Below, piece after piece: positions 53,155 to 61,368 of a stretch of DNA of 64,000 nt (positions are counted from its first letter, which is position 1; each line of letters begins with the position of its first letter). This stretch comes from Bacillota bacterium (GTDB lineage Bacteria; Bacillota; Sulfobacillia; JAJZYS01; JAILZS01), in contig JAILZS010000006.1 of assembly GCA_023512375.1 (NCBI GenBank), positions 1-64,000 on the forward strand, written 5' to 3'. The notes under the pieces were generated by a model. It saw nothing but the letters and a program-made list of their open reading frames with translations, was not told the origin of the DNA and made no database searches. The translations under genes were made by a program, and so were the position numbers.

Positions 53155-53496
53155 ATGGAGGCACGACGCGCGACGCCGGCTGGGCCGGCCGGCGCGCCCG
53201 CGCAGGGGGAAACGGCGCGGGCCCGTCTGGCCCGCCTCAAGACGTGGGCGGTGGTGGCCAGCGTCGGTTCCTTCGGCACCTTCGCGGGCCTTGCCGCCCT
53301 GCACGCCACGGGGGTCACGGCGCATGCGCCCGCGGCGTCCAGCGGCGCGCAGGTGCCCCGCTTCGGGGCGCCGGACGACGCCTTCTTCAACGGGGGGGAC
53401 CAGGTTGGCGGCGACGAGGGATTTTCGTTCGGCGGCGGCGCGGGAGGCTCTGCGCCCGTCGGACCGCCGCCCGCAGCCAGCACCACCGTCAGCTGA
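53155..53496 (+). CDS. Small single-pass membrane protein of unknown function
   Basis: A 113-residue protein with a polar N-terminus, one membrane helix (TWAVVASVGSFGTFAGLAALHATG, about residues 29-52) and an external Gly/Ser/Phe-rich tail (FFNGGDQVGGDEG). It lies 19 bases before apbE and after the 11-bp repeats, so it leads an operon with apbE and the ferric-reductase-like gene. It may help electron transfer or assembly. ATG 53155 follows GGGGGGAGAGG. No family is recognised. Confidence 0.65.
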   Translation: MEARRATPAGPAGAPAQGETARARLARLKTWAVVASVGSFGTFAGLAALHATGVTAHAPAASSGAQVPRFGAPDDAFFNGGDQVGGDEGFSFGGGAGGSAPVGPPPAASTTVS

Positions 53497-53515
53497 CCTC
53501 GCGCCCCCGCCGGGC

Positions 53516-54421
53516 ATGGAGGTCGAGCGGCGCGAGGCCATGGGCACGTGGGTGCGGGTGGTCGTGCCGCAGGGGGCGGACGCCGCACCGGCGTGGGAGG
53601 TGTTCGCCGAGTGGGAGGCGGTTCTCAGCCGCTTTCGTGCCGACAGCGAGCTCTCCTACCTGAACGCCCGTGCCGGGCGACCGGTGCGCGTGTCGCGCCT
53701 CCTGTACACGGTGGCGGAGCGCGCCCTGGCGGCGGCGGCGGCGACGGGGGGCCTTTACGACCCGACGGTCCTGCGCGCCTTGGAGGCCGCGGGTTACGAC
53801 CGCACCTTCGCCGCCCTCGAGGCGCGCGCCAGCGCCGCCCCTGCCCCCGCCCCCCGCCCCTTCCTGGGCACCTGGCGGCGGGTCCGCCTGGATCCGGCGG
53901 CGTCCACCGTCCACCTGCCGCCGGGCGTGGGGCTCGACTTCGGCGGCATCGCCAAGGGGATGGCGGTGGACAGCGCCCTTGGGGCCCTCGAGGAGCGCGG
54001 CGTGCGGTGCGCCCTGGTGGAGGCGGGGGGCGATCTGGGCGTACGCGGCCGGCCGCCCGGCCTGGCCGCCTGGCGCGTGGCGGTGCCGACGCCGCTGCGA
54101 ACCTACGTCGTGCAGCTGGAACGCGGCGCCCTGGCCACCTCGGGGATCGGGCGCCGACGTTGGCGGCGGGGGAGGACCTGGGCGCACCACCTCCTCGACC
54201 CGCGCACCGGCGCCCCCGCGGTCACTGGCCTGTGGTCGGTGACCGCGGCCGCCCCAGACGCCACCCGCGCCGAGGTGGCCGCCAAGGCGGCCTTCCTCCT
54301 GGGGGCCGCCGCAGGCGGGAGGTGGCTGGAGGAACGCCGCCTCGCCGGGCTGTTCGTCGGCGTCGACGGCGGTGTGACGACTGCCGGCCGTTGGCCGAGG
54401 GAGATGGAGGTGTGGGCGTGA
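53516..54421 (+). CDS. apbE: ApbE-type FAD:protein FMN transferase
   Basis: A 301-residue ApbE family protein. Conserved text includes MGTWVRVVV, LDFGGIAKGMAVDSALG and the FAD-binding HHLLDPRTGAPA. ApbE attaches FMN covalently to a Thr or Ser of target proteins in extracytoplasmic electron transfer. ATG 53516 lacks a good Shine-Dalgarno and may be coupled to the gene before it. No signal peptide is seen, unusual for ApbE. The next gene, a heme membrane protein, starts within its stop. Confidence 0.88.
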   Translation: MEVERREAMGTWVRVVVPQGADAAPAWEVFAEWEAVLSRFRADSELSYLNARAGRPVRVSRLLYTVAERALAAAAATGGLYDPTVLRALEAAGYDRTFAALEARASAAPAPAPRPFLGTWRRVRLDPAASTVHLPPGVGLDFGGIAKGMAVDSALGALEERGVRCALVEAGGDLGVRGRPPGLAAWRVAVPTPLRTYVVQLERGALATSGIGRRRWRRGRTWAHHLLDPRTGAPAVTGLWSVTAAAPDATRAEVAAKAAFLLGAAAGGRWLEERRLAGLFVGVDGGVTTAGRWPREMEVWA

Positions 54422-55497
54422 ACCAGGCCCTCCTGCAGGCGAGCTGGGACGCGGTGCGCGCCAGCGGCTTCACCGCCTACGTCCTCCTGTCGGGCGCCGT
54501 CGTGCTCGGGCTGCTCCTGAGCATCCGCTGGCAGTCGCGGACCTGGCCGCGTCTCATCACGAACGACATGCACAACTTCCTCACGCTGCTCGCCCTCGCC
54601 TTCGGTGTCGTGCATGGCGTGGCGGCCTACCTCGACCCGTTCATGCGCTTCGCCCCGGCCGAGGTCCTGGTCCCCATGGCCAGCCACTACCGGCCGCTGT
54701 GGATGGCCTTCGGCATCGTCTCCCTCTACCTGGCCGTGGCGGTGGTGTTGAGCACGTGGCTTCGCCCCCGCATCGGCTACCGCCTGTGGCGGGCCCTGCA
54801 CGTCCTGACGTTCCTCGTGTTCGCCTTCGCCACCCTGCACGGGCTGGGCACGGGCAGCGACACCCGCACGTGGTGGGGGGCGGGCATCTACGCCCTGGCG
54901 GCGGCGATCGTCCTCGCTCTCACCGTGCGTCGCCTCATGGCGCCCGCGGGCCGGGTCGCGCGACCGCGTCCGGCGGTGGCGGGGGCGGTGGTGGCGGCGG
55001 CGGCGACCCTGACGCTGTGGGCGGCACAGGGACCGTTGCGCCCGGGCTGGAACCGTGTGGCCAACGACGGGCGCGGCAGCGGCGCGCGCATCACCCTGGC
55101 GAGCCAGGTGTCCGCCGCCCTCCCGCCCCTTCCCAGCCGCTTCGCGGCCGCCTTCACGGGCACGATGCAGGTCGTCGGGTCGCGGGGGGACCTCGTGTTC
55201 CTACGGGTCGCCGGCACCTTTCGCGGGGGGGCGCGGGGCGATCTGGAGGTGCTCGTGGCGGGTGCTCCCGTGGGCGGAGGCGGCCTGGCGGTGGTGCGCA
55301 GCCAGGTCACCCTGTACCGGGCCGACGGCACGGCCGCCTACCGAGGGGCGATCGCCCGCGTCGCGGGGCCGCTCCTGGTGGCCGATCTCAAGCCTCTCGC
55401 GGGCGGCGGCCCGGACCTCAGCCTGTCGATGCGTTGGTCCGGGGTGGGGCGGACCGTGCAGGGGAGCGTCCAGGCGTCGCCCATGGGTTCGGGCTGA
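54418..55497 (+). CDS. Ferric-reductase-like heme membrane protein
   Basis: A 359-residue protein with about six membrane helices in the first 190 residues, resembling the ferric reductase-like transmembrane domain. Two His pairs fit bis-heme ligation: DMHNFLTLLALAFGVVH and ALHVLTFLVFAFATLH. The C-terminal 150 residues are outside the membrane and unassigned; they contain DGRGSGARIT, which recalls an ApbE flavinylation site but has Arg where Thr or Ser would carry FMN. GTG 54418 overlaps apbE. With apbE it would form a membrane electron-transfer unit. Confidence 0.8.
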   Translation: MNQALLQASWDAVRASGFTAYVLLSGAVVLGLLLSIRWQSRTWPRLITNDMHNFLTLLALAFGVVHGVAAYLDPFMRFAPAEVLVPMASHYRPLWMAFGIVSLYLAVAVVLSTWLRPRIGYRLWRALHVLTFLVFAFATLHGLGTGSDTRTWWGAGIYALAAAIVLALTVRRLMAPAGRVARPRPAVAGAVVAAAATLTLWAAQGPLRPGWNRVANDGRGSGARITLASQVSAALPPLPSRFAAAFTGTMQVVGSRGDLVFLRVAGTFRGGARGDLEVLVAGAPVGGGGLAVVRSQVTLYRADGTAAYRGAIARVAGPLLVADLKPLAGGGPDLSLSMRWSGVGRTVQGSVQASPMGSG

Positions 55498-55543
55498 CGC
55501 GGGCGTCGCCTCGGGTCGCAGGACGTCGGGTACTGGCGCCGTT

Positions 55544-55576
55544 CTCACGGGAATCTCATGCTCTTCTTGCGTCTCT
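55544..55576 (+). promoter_or_regulatory. 11-bp direct repeats (CTCA, CTCA, CTTG) before asnB
   Basis: CTCACG, CTCATG and CTTGCG start at 55544, 55555 and 55566, about 73 bases before the asnB start. The first two repeats match the set at 53059 closely in sequence and spacing, so the same regulator may bind both. Confidence 0.45.
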
Positions 55577-55648
55577 CCGATAGCGCCGTGTTGTGCTGGT
55601 ACGGACGGCCGCCGCGGGCGGCGGAGCGACGCAGGGGGGAGTCGCCGC

Positions 55649-57523
55649 GTGTGCGGGATCTGCGGCTTTTCGTCCTTGCCCGGGGCGGACGCGGCGATGC
55701 TGGCGCGCATGACCTCGGCCATGGCGCACCGGGGGCCCGACGACGAGGGCGCGTGGCTGGGTGAGGACGGGGTGGGGCTGGGGGTGCGCCGCTTGGCGGT
55801 CATCGACCCGGGCGGCAGCCCCCAGCCCCTGGCCAACGAGGACGGCTCGGTGCAGGTGGTGGTCAACGGCGAGATCTACAACTACCGCGAGCTGAGGCGG
55901 GAGCTGGAGGGGAGGGGCCACCGCCTGGCCACGGGCGGGGACGGCGAGGTCATCGCCCATCTGTACGAGGACCTGGGCCCGGACGTTGTGGCCCGCCTGC
56001 GCGGCATGTTCGCCTTCGCCCTGTACGACCGCCGTCGCGCCACGCTCCTGTTGGCGCGCGATCCCTTCGGCATCAAGCCGCTGTTCTGGGCCGAGGGCCG
56101 GTCGGGCGGGGTGCTCTTCGCCTCCGACGTGGGGTCGATCCTAGCCTCGGGGGCGGTGTCGCCGAGGGTGCGCGGGGCCGCCCTGTGGGACTACCTCACG
56201 TTCCAGTACGTCCCGGGTCCCGACACCCTGTTGGCGCGCGTCCACCGCCTGCCGCCCGGGCACCGAGCGACGGTGCGGGAGGGAGAGGTGCGGATCGAGG
56301 CATACGAGCACCTGCGCTTCGCCCCCGACGACACCCTCCCTTTCGCCGAGGCGAAAGTTCAGGTACGGCGGGCGCTGGAGGAGGCCGTGACCTCGCACCT
56401 GGCGAGCGACGTGCCGGTGGGGGCCTTCCTGTCGAGCGGCGTGGACTCCAGCGCTTTGGTCTCCCTGGCGCGGCGGCGGGGGGAGCTGGACACCTTCTCC
56501 ATCGCCTTCGAGGGCGCCCGCCCCCATGCCGACGAGGCGCCAGCGGCGCGCGCCCTTGCCGCCGCCTTGGGGACACGCCACCACGAGGTGCGGGTGGACG
56601 CGCGCGCATACGCCGACGCGTGGCCCGCCATCGTCCGCGCCATGGAGGACCCGGTGGCCGACCCCAGCGCCCCTGGTATCTACTTCCTCAGCCGGGAGGC
56701 GCGGCGGGCGGGCGTCAAGGTGGTTCTCTCGGGGGAAGGGGCGGACGAGCTGTTCGGCGGCTACCCGGTCTACCGCCAGCCCCACGACCTGCGGTGGGTG
56801 TCGCGGCTGCCCCCCGCCTGGCGGCGCTCCCTCGTCGCTGCGGCCCGGTGCCTGCCTGCCGGACGGCGCGGGCGCAACTACGTGGAGCGCGCCGCCACGC
56901 CGCTCGAGCGCCGCTACGTGGGAGGGGCGCGCATCCTGGAGGAGGGGGAGAAGGCCGCCCTCGCCGGCCCCCTGCTCTGGGCCGACGAGGGGCGGCAGGC
57001 GTCGTGCGAGCGCGCCGCCCCGTGGTATGCGGCGGTGCATGCCGACCGCCTGGACGAGCCCACGCGCATGCAGGCGGTCGACCTGGCAGGGTGGCTACCG
57101 GGAGACATCCTCGCCAAGGCGGACAAGATGAGCATGGCCCACGGCGTGGAGGTGCGCGTGCCCTACCTCGACCGGGGGATGTGGGAGGTGGCGCGCCAGC
57201 TGCCGACGCGCCACAAGCTGGGGGGCGGGACGACCAAGCGCGTCCTGCGGGCGGCCGTCGCCGACCTTCTGCCGGAAGAGGTGCGCCGCCGTCCCAAGCT
57301 CGGGTTCCCCGTGCCCCTGCGCGACTGGCTGCGGGGGCCGCTCGACGCCTACGTACGCGAGGTGGTGGCCGACCACTGGCCCGAGGGCTGGTTGGACCGC
57401 GCCGCCTTCGAGCGCATGATGGAAGAGAACCGCCTGGGCCGGGCGGACCGCGCCCGGGCCATCTACACGGTGGTGAACTTCGTCCTCTGGCACCGCATCT
57501 TCGTGACCGGCAAGGAGGGGTAG
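55649..57523 (+). CDS. asnB: Asparagine synthetase (glutamine-hydrolysing)
   Basis: A 624-residue enzyme starting VCGICGFSS (Cys-2 nucleophile), with [26 protein letters not shown], the PP-loop SSGVDSS and [15 protein letters not shown]. It makes asparagine from aspartate and glutamine with ATP. GTG 55649 is seven bases after GGGGGAG. The frame starts well downstream of the track start. Compared with the fused copy at 1179 it lacks the CofE-like tail. Some paralogues act in spore envelope or peptidoglycan amidation, so the precise substrate is open. Confidence 0.92.
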   Translation: MCGICGFSSLPGADAAMLARMTSAMAHRGPDDEGAWLGEDGVGLGVRRLAVIDPGGSPQPLANEDGSVQVVVNGEIYNYRELRRELEGRGHRLATGGDGEVIAHLYEDLGPDVVARLRGMFAFALYDRRRATLLLARDPFGIKPLFWAEGRSGGVLFASDVGSILASGAVSPRVRGAALWDYLTFQYVPGPDTLLARVHRLPPGHRATVREGEVRIEAYEHLRFAPDDTLPFAEAKVQVRRALEEAVTSHLASDVPVGAFLSSGVDSSALVSLARRRGELDTFSIAFEGARPHADEAPAARALAAALGTRHHEVRVDARAYADAWPAIVRAMEDPVADPSAPGIYFLSREARRAGVKVVLSGEGADELFGGYPVYRQPHDLRWVSRLPPAWRRSLVAAARCLPAGRRGRNYVERAATPLERRYVGGARILEEGEKAALAGPLLWADEGRQASCERAAPWYAAVHADRLDEPTRMQAVDLAGWLPGDILAKADKMSMAHGVEVRVPYLDRGMWEVARQLPTRHKLGGGTTKRVLRAAVADLLPEEVRRRPKLGFPVPLRDWLRGPLDAYVREVVADHWPEGWLDRAAFERMMEENRLGRADRARAIYTVVNFVLWHRIFVTGKEG

Positions 57524-57528
57524 GGGCG

Positions 57529-58422
57529 ATTCGCGCCAGGGCGCGCCGGCGCCGCCGGCACCGGCCCACGTTCCGGACGGCCGCGGCCGTCCTGGTCGCC
57601 GCCACCCTGGCGGCGCTTTTGGCGGCAGGGCAGGGGGCACGGGCGCCGGGGCGCCCGGCACAGGCGGCGAGCCCCGCCCGTGCCGCCGCCGGCGGCGGGC
57701 CGCGGCCCCCGGCCACGGCCCGCCCTCCCCTGGCGGTCCTCCTTCGGGTCGAGCCGCAAAACCAGTTCCCCCAGCTCCCCAACGGGTGCGAGGTGACCAG
57801 CCTGTCCATGCTCCTGGGTGCGGTCGGCCACCCGGTGTCGAAGATGCGCCTTGCGCGCCTCATGCCGGTGGACCCGACGCCGCGGCGCCTGGGGGCCGGA
57901 GGGCAGATCCTCGCCTGGGGCGATCCCAACGTGGGGTTCGTGGGCAGCGTGTATGTCCACGCGGACGGGTTCGGCATGTACCACGGTCCGGTCGTGCGCC
58001 TCATCGACCGGCTGCTCCCGGGCCGCGGCCTCGACCTCACCGGGCGGCCGTTCGACTCCCTCCTCGCGCGGGTGGCCGCAGGCCAACCGGTGGAGGTGTG
58101 GACGACCGTGCCCCTCAGCCCGGACGTGCCGTGGGTGACCTGGCAGAGCCCAGAGGGGCCCGTCCACACGACGCTCGAGGAGCACGCCGTTCTCCTGGTG
58201 GGTTACACGCCCTCGAAGGTGCTCATCGCCAACCCGTTCAACGGCGAGGCGGCCCAGTCCGTGCCCCGGGCCCGGTTCATCGCCTCCTGGCAGGTGATGG
58301 GGCGGCAGGCGGTGACCGTGGCGGGCGCCCGGGTGCCGGCCCAGGACCGTTGCGTCGGCCGGCTGTCCGCCTGCCGCCTGCCGCCTGCGTCGGGGGGGCA
58401 GGCGGGGCGCCGTCAGGCGTAG
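57529..58422 (+). CDS. Secreted C39-like cysteine peptidase family protein, likely ATT start
   Basis: About 297 residues: a very basic start, a membrane/signal helix ([18 protein letters not shown]), a low-complexity spacer and a C39-like domain. The catalytic Cys lies in [18 protein letters not shown], the His in [10 protein letters not shown] and the third residue in IANPFNG. Members are secreted peptidases or peptidoglycan-linked proteins. The frame has no early ATG, GTG or TTG; ATT 57529 lies eight bases after AAGGAGGGG. TTG 57621 would cut the signal sequence. It follows asnB by five bases. It is convergent with fadE and overlaps it by ten bases. Confidence 0.8.
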   Translation: MRARARRRRRHRPTFRTAAAVLVAATLAALLAAGQGARAPGRPAQAASPARAAAGGGPRPPATARPPLAVLLRVEPQNQFPQLPNGCEVTSLSMLLGAVGHPVSKMRLARLMPVDPTPRRLGAGGQILAWGDPNVGFVGSVYVHADGFGMYHGPVVRLIDRLLPGRGLDLTGRPFDSLLARVAAGQPVEVWTTVPLSPDVPWVTWQSPEGPVHTTLEEHAVLLVGYTPSKVLIANPFNGEAAQSVPRARFIASWQVMGRQAVTVAGARVPAQDRCVGRLSACRLPPASGGQAGRRQA

Positions 58423-60176
58423 GCAGCCAGCACGCGGGACGCCACGCGGCGCCGCAGGGAGATGGCGTCCAGGGGCGGGAAGGCGGTGAGGCGCTCCAGC
58501 GTGGCCAGGGCGAGGGCGCGGCGGTCGCCCTCGGCGCTGTGGGCGAGAACGCGGACGGCGGCGGCCCGCAGGCGGGAGACGGCGCCGTCCACCGCGAGCG
58601 CGGCCAGGTCGGCGTACTCCTCCTCCCGCGCCGTGCCGCGTGCCCGCTCCGCCCGCACGAGCGCGCTCTCCGCGGCGAAGAGCTCGATCGCCATGTCGGC
58701 GACCGCGCCCAGAACCTCCTCCTCTTCGGCCAGGTCGGCGCCGAACCGCTCCAAGGCGAGGGCCGCGGCGGCTGCCGCCGCCCGCCGCGCCCCGTCCACG
58801 CGCCAGCGTTCCGCCGCCAGGGGGGCGTCGAAGAAGGCGGGCCGACGGAGGGCGGCGATCTCCCCCTCGAGGGCGCGGGCCAGGTCGGCGAACGGGATGC
58901 GGCCGCGGCGGATGCGACGCATCAGGGTGTCCGGGATGGTGAGGCGGTTGATCTCGTTCGTGCCCTCGAAGATGCGCTGGATGCGGGCGTCGCGGTAGGC
59001 GCGCTCCACCTCGTACTCGCGCATGTAGCCGTAACCGCCGTGGATCTGCAGCGCTTCGTCCGCGACGAACCCGAGCACCTCGGACCCGAGGACCTTGGCG
59101 ATGGCGCACTCCACCGCGTACTCGGCCGCGGCGGACGCCTCGTCCGCCGCGATCCCCCGCTCCCCGGCACGTTCGATCAGGCCGGCGGTGCGGTAGACGG
59201 CGGCCTCCAGGGCCCAGGTGCGCACCTGCATCTCGGCCAGCTTCTCCTGCACGAGGCCGAAGCGGGCGATGGGGCGGCCGAACTGGATGCGCCCGAGGGC
59301 GTAGCGCGCCGCCACCTCGAGCAGGCGCTTCGCGGAACCGACCGCCCCCGCCCCGAGGTTGAGGCGGCTCACGTCCAGGATGCCCAGGGCCACCTCGTGC
59401 CCCCGCCCAGGCCGGCCCAGGAGGTTGGCCGTCGGCACGACCGCCCCGTTCAAAACAAGCGGCCGCGTCGAGGACGACCACAGGCCCATCTTCTCGTATT
59501 CGCCGCCCGTGTCGACGCCGGGGAAGGCACGCTCCACGAGGAAGGCCGTAAAGCCCTCCCCCTCCAGCTGGGCGAAGACGACGAACAGGTCGGCGATGCC
59601 GGCGTTGGTGATCCACTGCTTCTCGCCCGTCAGGACGTAGCCCTCGCCGTCCGGGCGGAGGGCGGCGCGGGTGCGCGCGTGGAGCGCGTCCGAGCCGAAT
59701 CCGGGCTCGGTGAGGGCGTACGCGCCCACCCACTCGCCCGTCACCAGGCGGGGAAGGTAACGGCGCTTCTGGTCCTCGGTGCCGAAGTACACGAGGGGCA
59801 GCGTGGCAAGGCCGGCATGCGCCCCCTGGGCCACCGCGAGCCCCCCGGCCGGCGCCAGCCGCTCGGTCACGAGGGTGGCCACGGTGCGCCCGAGCTCCAG
59901 GCCGCCGTACGCCCGGGGCACCTCCACTCCGAGAAGGCCGAGCTCGCCCATGCGCGCCATGAGGCGGCGGAGCTCGCCCAGGTCGTGCCCCTCAAGGGCG
60001 GGCAGGGCGGGGCGCACCTCCCGTTCGAGGAAGGCCTGCGGCACCTCGCCCACCGCCAGCGCCTCCTCGCTCAGGTCCTCCGGCGTGGCCACCTCCGCCG
60101 CCGGTACGGGGACGAACAGGAAGGCGCCCCCGCCGTGGGGGTCCAAACGGGGCGGCGCCCCGCCTTGCGAGTTCAC
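58413..60176 (-). CDS. fadE: Acyl-CoA dehydrogenase (FadE type)
   Basis: A 587-residue flavoprotein, longer than short-chain dehydrogenases and like B. subtilis FadE. Conserved text is [26 protein letters not shown], the catalytic-Glu region [20 protein letters not shown] and [12 protein letters not shown]. It does the first oxidation of fatty acyl-CoA. GTG 60176 follows GGGAGG by eight bases; the track start lies in fadA. It is the last gene of the fadR-fadN-fadA-fadE operon. Confidence 0.94.
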   Translation of the reverse strand: MNSQGGAPPRLDPHGGGAFLFVPVPAAEVATPEDLSEEALAVGEVPQAFLEREVRPALPALEGHDLGELRRLMARMGELGLLGVEVPRAYGGLELGRTVATLVTERLAPAGGLAVAQGAHAGLATLPLVYFGTEDQKRRYLPRLVTGEWVGAYALTEPGFGSDALHARTRAALRPDGEGYVLTGEKQWITNAGIADLFVVFAQLEGEGFTAFLVERAFPGVDTGGEYEKMGLWSSSTRPLVLNGAVVPTANLLGRPGRGHEVALGILDVSRLNLGAGAVGSAKRLLEVAARYALGRIQFGRPIARFGLVQEKLAEMQVRTWALEAAVYRTAGLIERAGERGIAADEASAAAEYAVECAIAKVLGSEVLGFVADEALQIHGGYGYMREYEVERAYRDARIQRIFEGTNEINRLTIPDTLMRRIRRGRIPFADLARALEGEIAALRRPAFFDAPLAAERWRVDGARRAAAAAAALALERFGADLAEEEEVLGAVADMAIELFAAESALVRAERARGTAREEEYADLAALAVDGAVSRLRAAAVRVLAHSAEGDRRALALATLERLTAFPPLDAISLRRRVASRVLAAYA

Positions 60177-60199
60177 GATCGTTGCCTCCCCTTTGCCCG

Positions 60200-61339
60200 T
60201 CACGGGCGTTCGAATAGGGCGGCGGCGCCCATGCCGCCACCGATGCACAGCGTCACCATGCCGCGACGCGCCCGGCGCCGGGCCATCTCGTGTACGAGCG
60301 TGGCCGTGAGGCGGGCGCCGGTCGCCCCCAGGGGGTGGCCGATGGCGATGGCGCCGCCGTTCACGTTCACCCGCTCGCGATCGAGGCCGAGGCGGTCGAT
60401 GACCGCCAGCGTCTGGGAGGCGAAGGCCTCGTTGAGCTCGATCAGGTCGACGTCGTCCAGGCGCCAGCCCGCGCGGCGCAGGGCGCGCGGCACGGCTTCG
60501 ACCGGGCCGATGCCCATGATCTCCGGGTCCACCCCCGCCACCGCGTAGGCGCGCACGAGGGCGAGGGGCGACAGGCCCAGGGAGGCGGCCAGGTCGTCGC
60601 GCATGAGGACCACCGCCGCAGCGCCGTCGCTCGTCTGGGAGGCGTTGCCCGCCGTGACGGTGCCGTCCTGCGAGAAGGCCGGGCGAAGGGCGGCCAGACG
60701 CGCCGCCGACGTGTCGCGCCGCACTCCCTCGTCTGCGTCCAGCCGTCCGTCGGGGAGGTCGACGGCCACCGTCTCGGCGGCGAACCTGCCCGAATCCCAA
60801 GCGGCGGCGGCGCGTCGATGGCTCTCCAAGGCGTAGGCGTCTTGCGCCTCCCGCGATACGGCGAAGCGGCGCGCCACCTCTTCCGCCGTGTGGCCCATGC
60901 CGATGTAGTACTCGGGGTGGGAACGCGCCCACTCGGGGTTGGGGCTGGGGCGGTAGCCGACGGGCGGCACACGGCTCATGCTCTCCACCCCCCCGGCCAG
61001 GACGACGTCGGCCTCTCCCGTCCGGATGCGCTGGGCGGCGATGGCGACCGCCTCCAGGCCGGAGGCGCAGAAACGGTTCACCGTGGCGCCCGGCACGGAC
61101 GCGGGGAGACCCGCCCCCAGGGCGGCCAGGCGCCCCAGGTTGAGCCCCTGCTCCGCCTCGGGGAAGGCGCAGCCGATCACGACGTCGTCCACCATGGACG
61201 CCTCCAAGCCGGGCGTGCGCCGCAGCGCCGCACCCAGGACGAGGGCGGCCAGGTCATCGGGACGCACCCGCCTCAGGCTGCCGCGCGGCGCCCGCCCCAC
61301 CGGCGTGCGCACGGCGGTGACGATGGCGGCTTCGGGCAT
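60200..61339 (-). CDS. fadA: Acetyl-CoA acyltransferase (thiolase)
   Basis: A 379-residue thiolase. The acyl-accepting Cys is in [16 protein letters not shown], then [26 protein letters not shown] with the His region [16 protein letters not shown], and the second Cys in [15 protein letters not shown]. It carries out the last step of beta-oxidation. ATG 61339 follows GGAGGTGG. It lies between fadN and fadE. Confidence 0.95.
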   Translation of the reverse strand: MPEAAIVTAVRTPVGRAPRGSLRRVRPDDLAALVLGAALRRTPGLEASMVDDVVIGCAFPEAEQGLNLGRLAALGAGLPASVPGATVNRFCASGLEAVAIAAQRIRTGEADVVLAGGVESMSRVPPVGYRPSPNPEWARSHPEYYIGMGHTAEEVARRFAVSREAQDAYALESHRRAAAAWDSGRFAAETVAVDLPDGRLDADEGVRRDTSAARLAALRPAFSQDGTVTAGNASQTSDGAAAVVLMRDDLAASLGLSPLALVRAYAVAGVDPEIMGIGPVEAVPRALRRAGWRLDDVDLIELNEAFASQTLAVIDRLGLDRERVNVNGGAIAIGHPLGATGARLTATLVHEMARRRARRGMVTLCIGGGMGAAALFERP

Positions 61340-61368
61340 GCGACCACCTCCAGTCCGCCTCAGGGCGG

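Noticed and set aside
53155-53496. Flavinylation site in the small membrane protein
   Set aside because: It contains SSGAQ, but no Thr or Ser follows in the required position.
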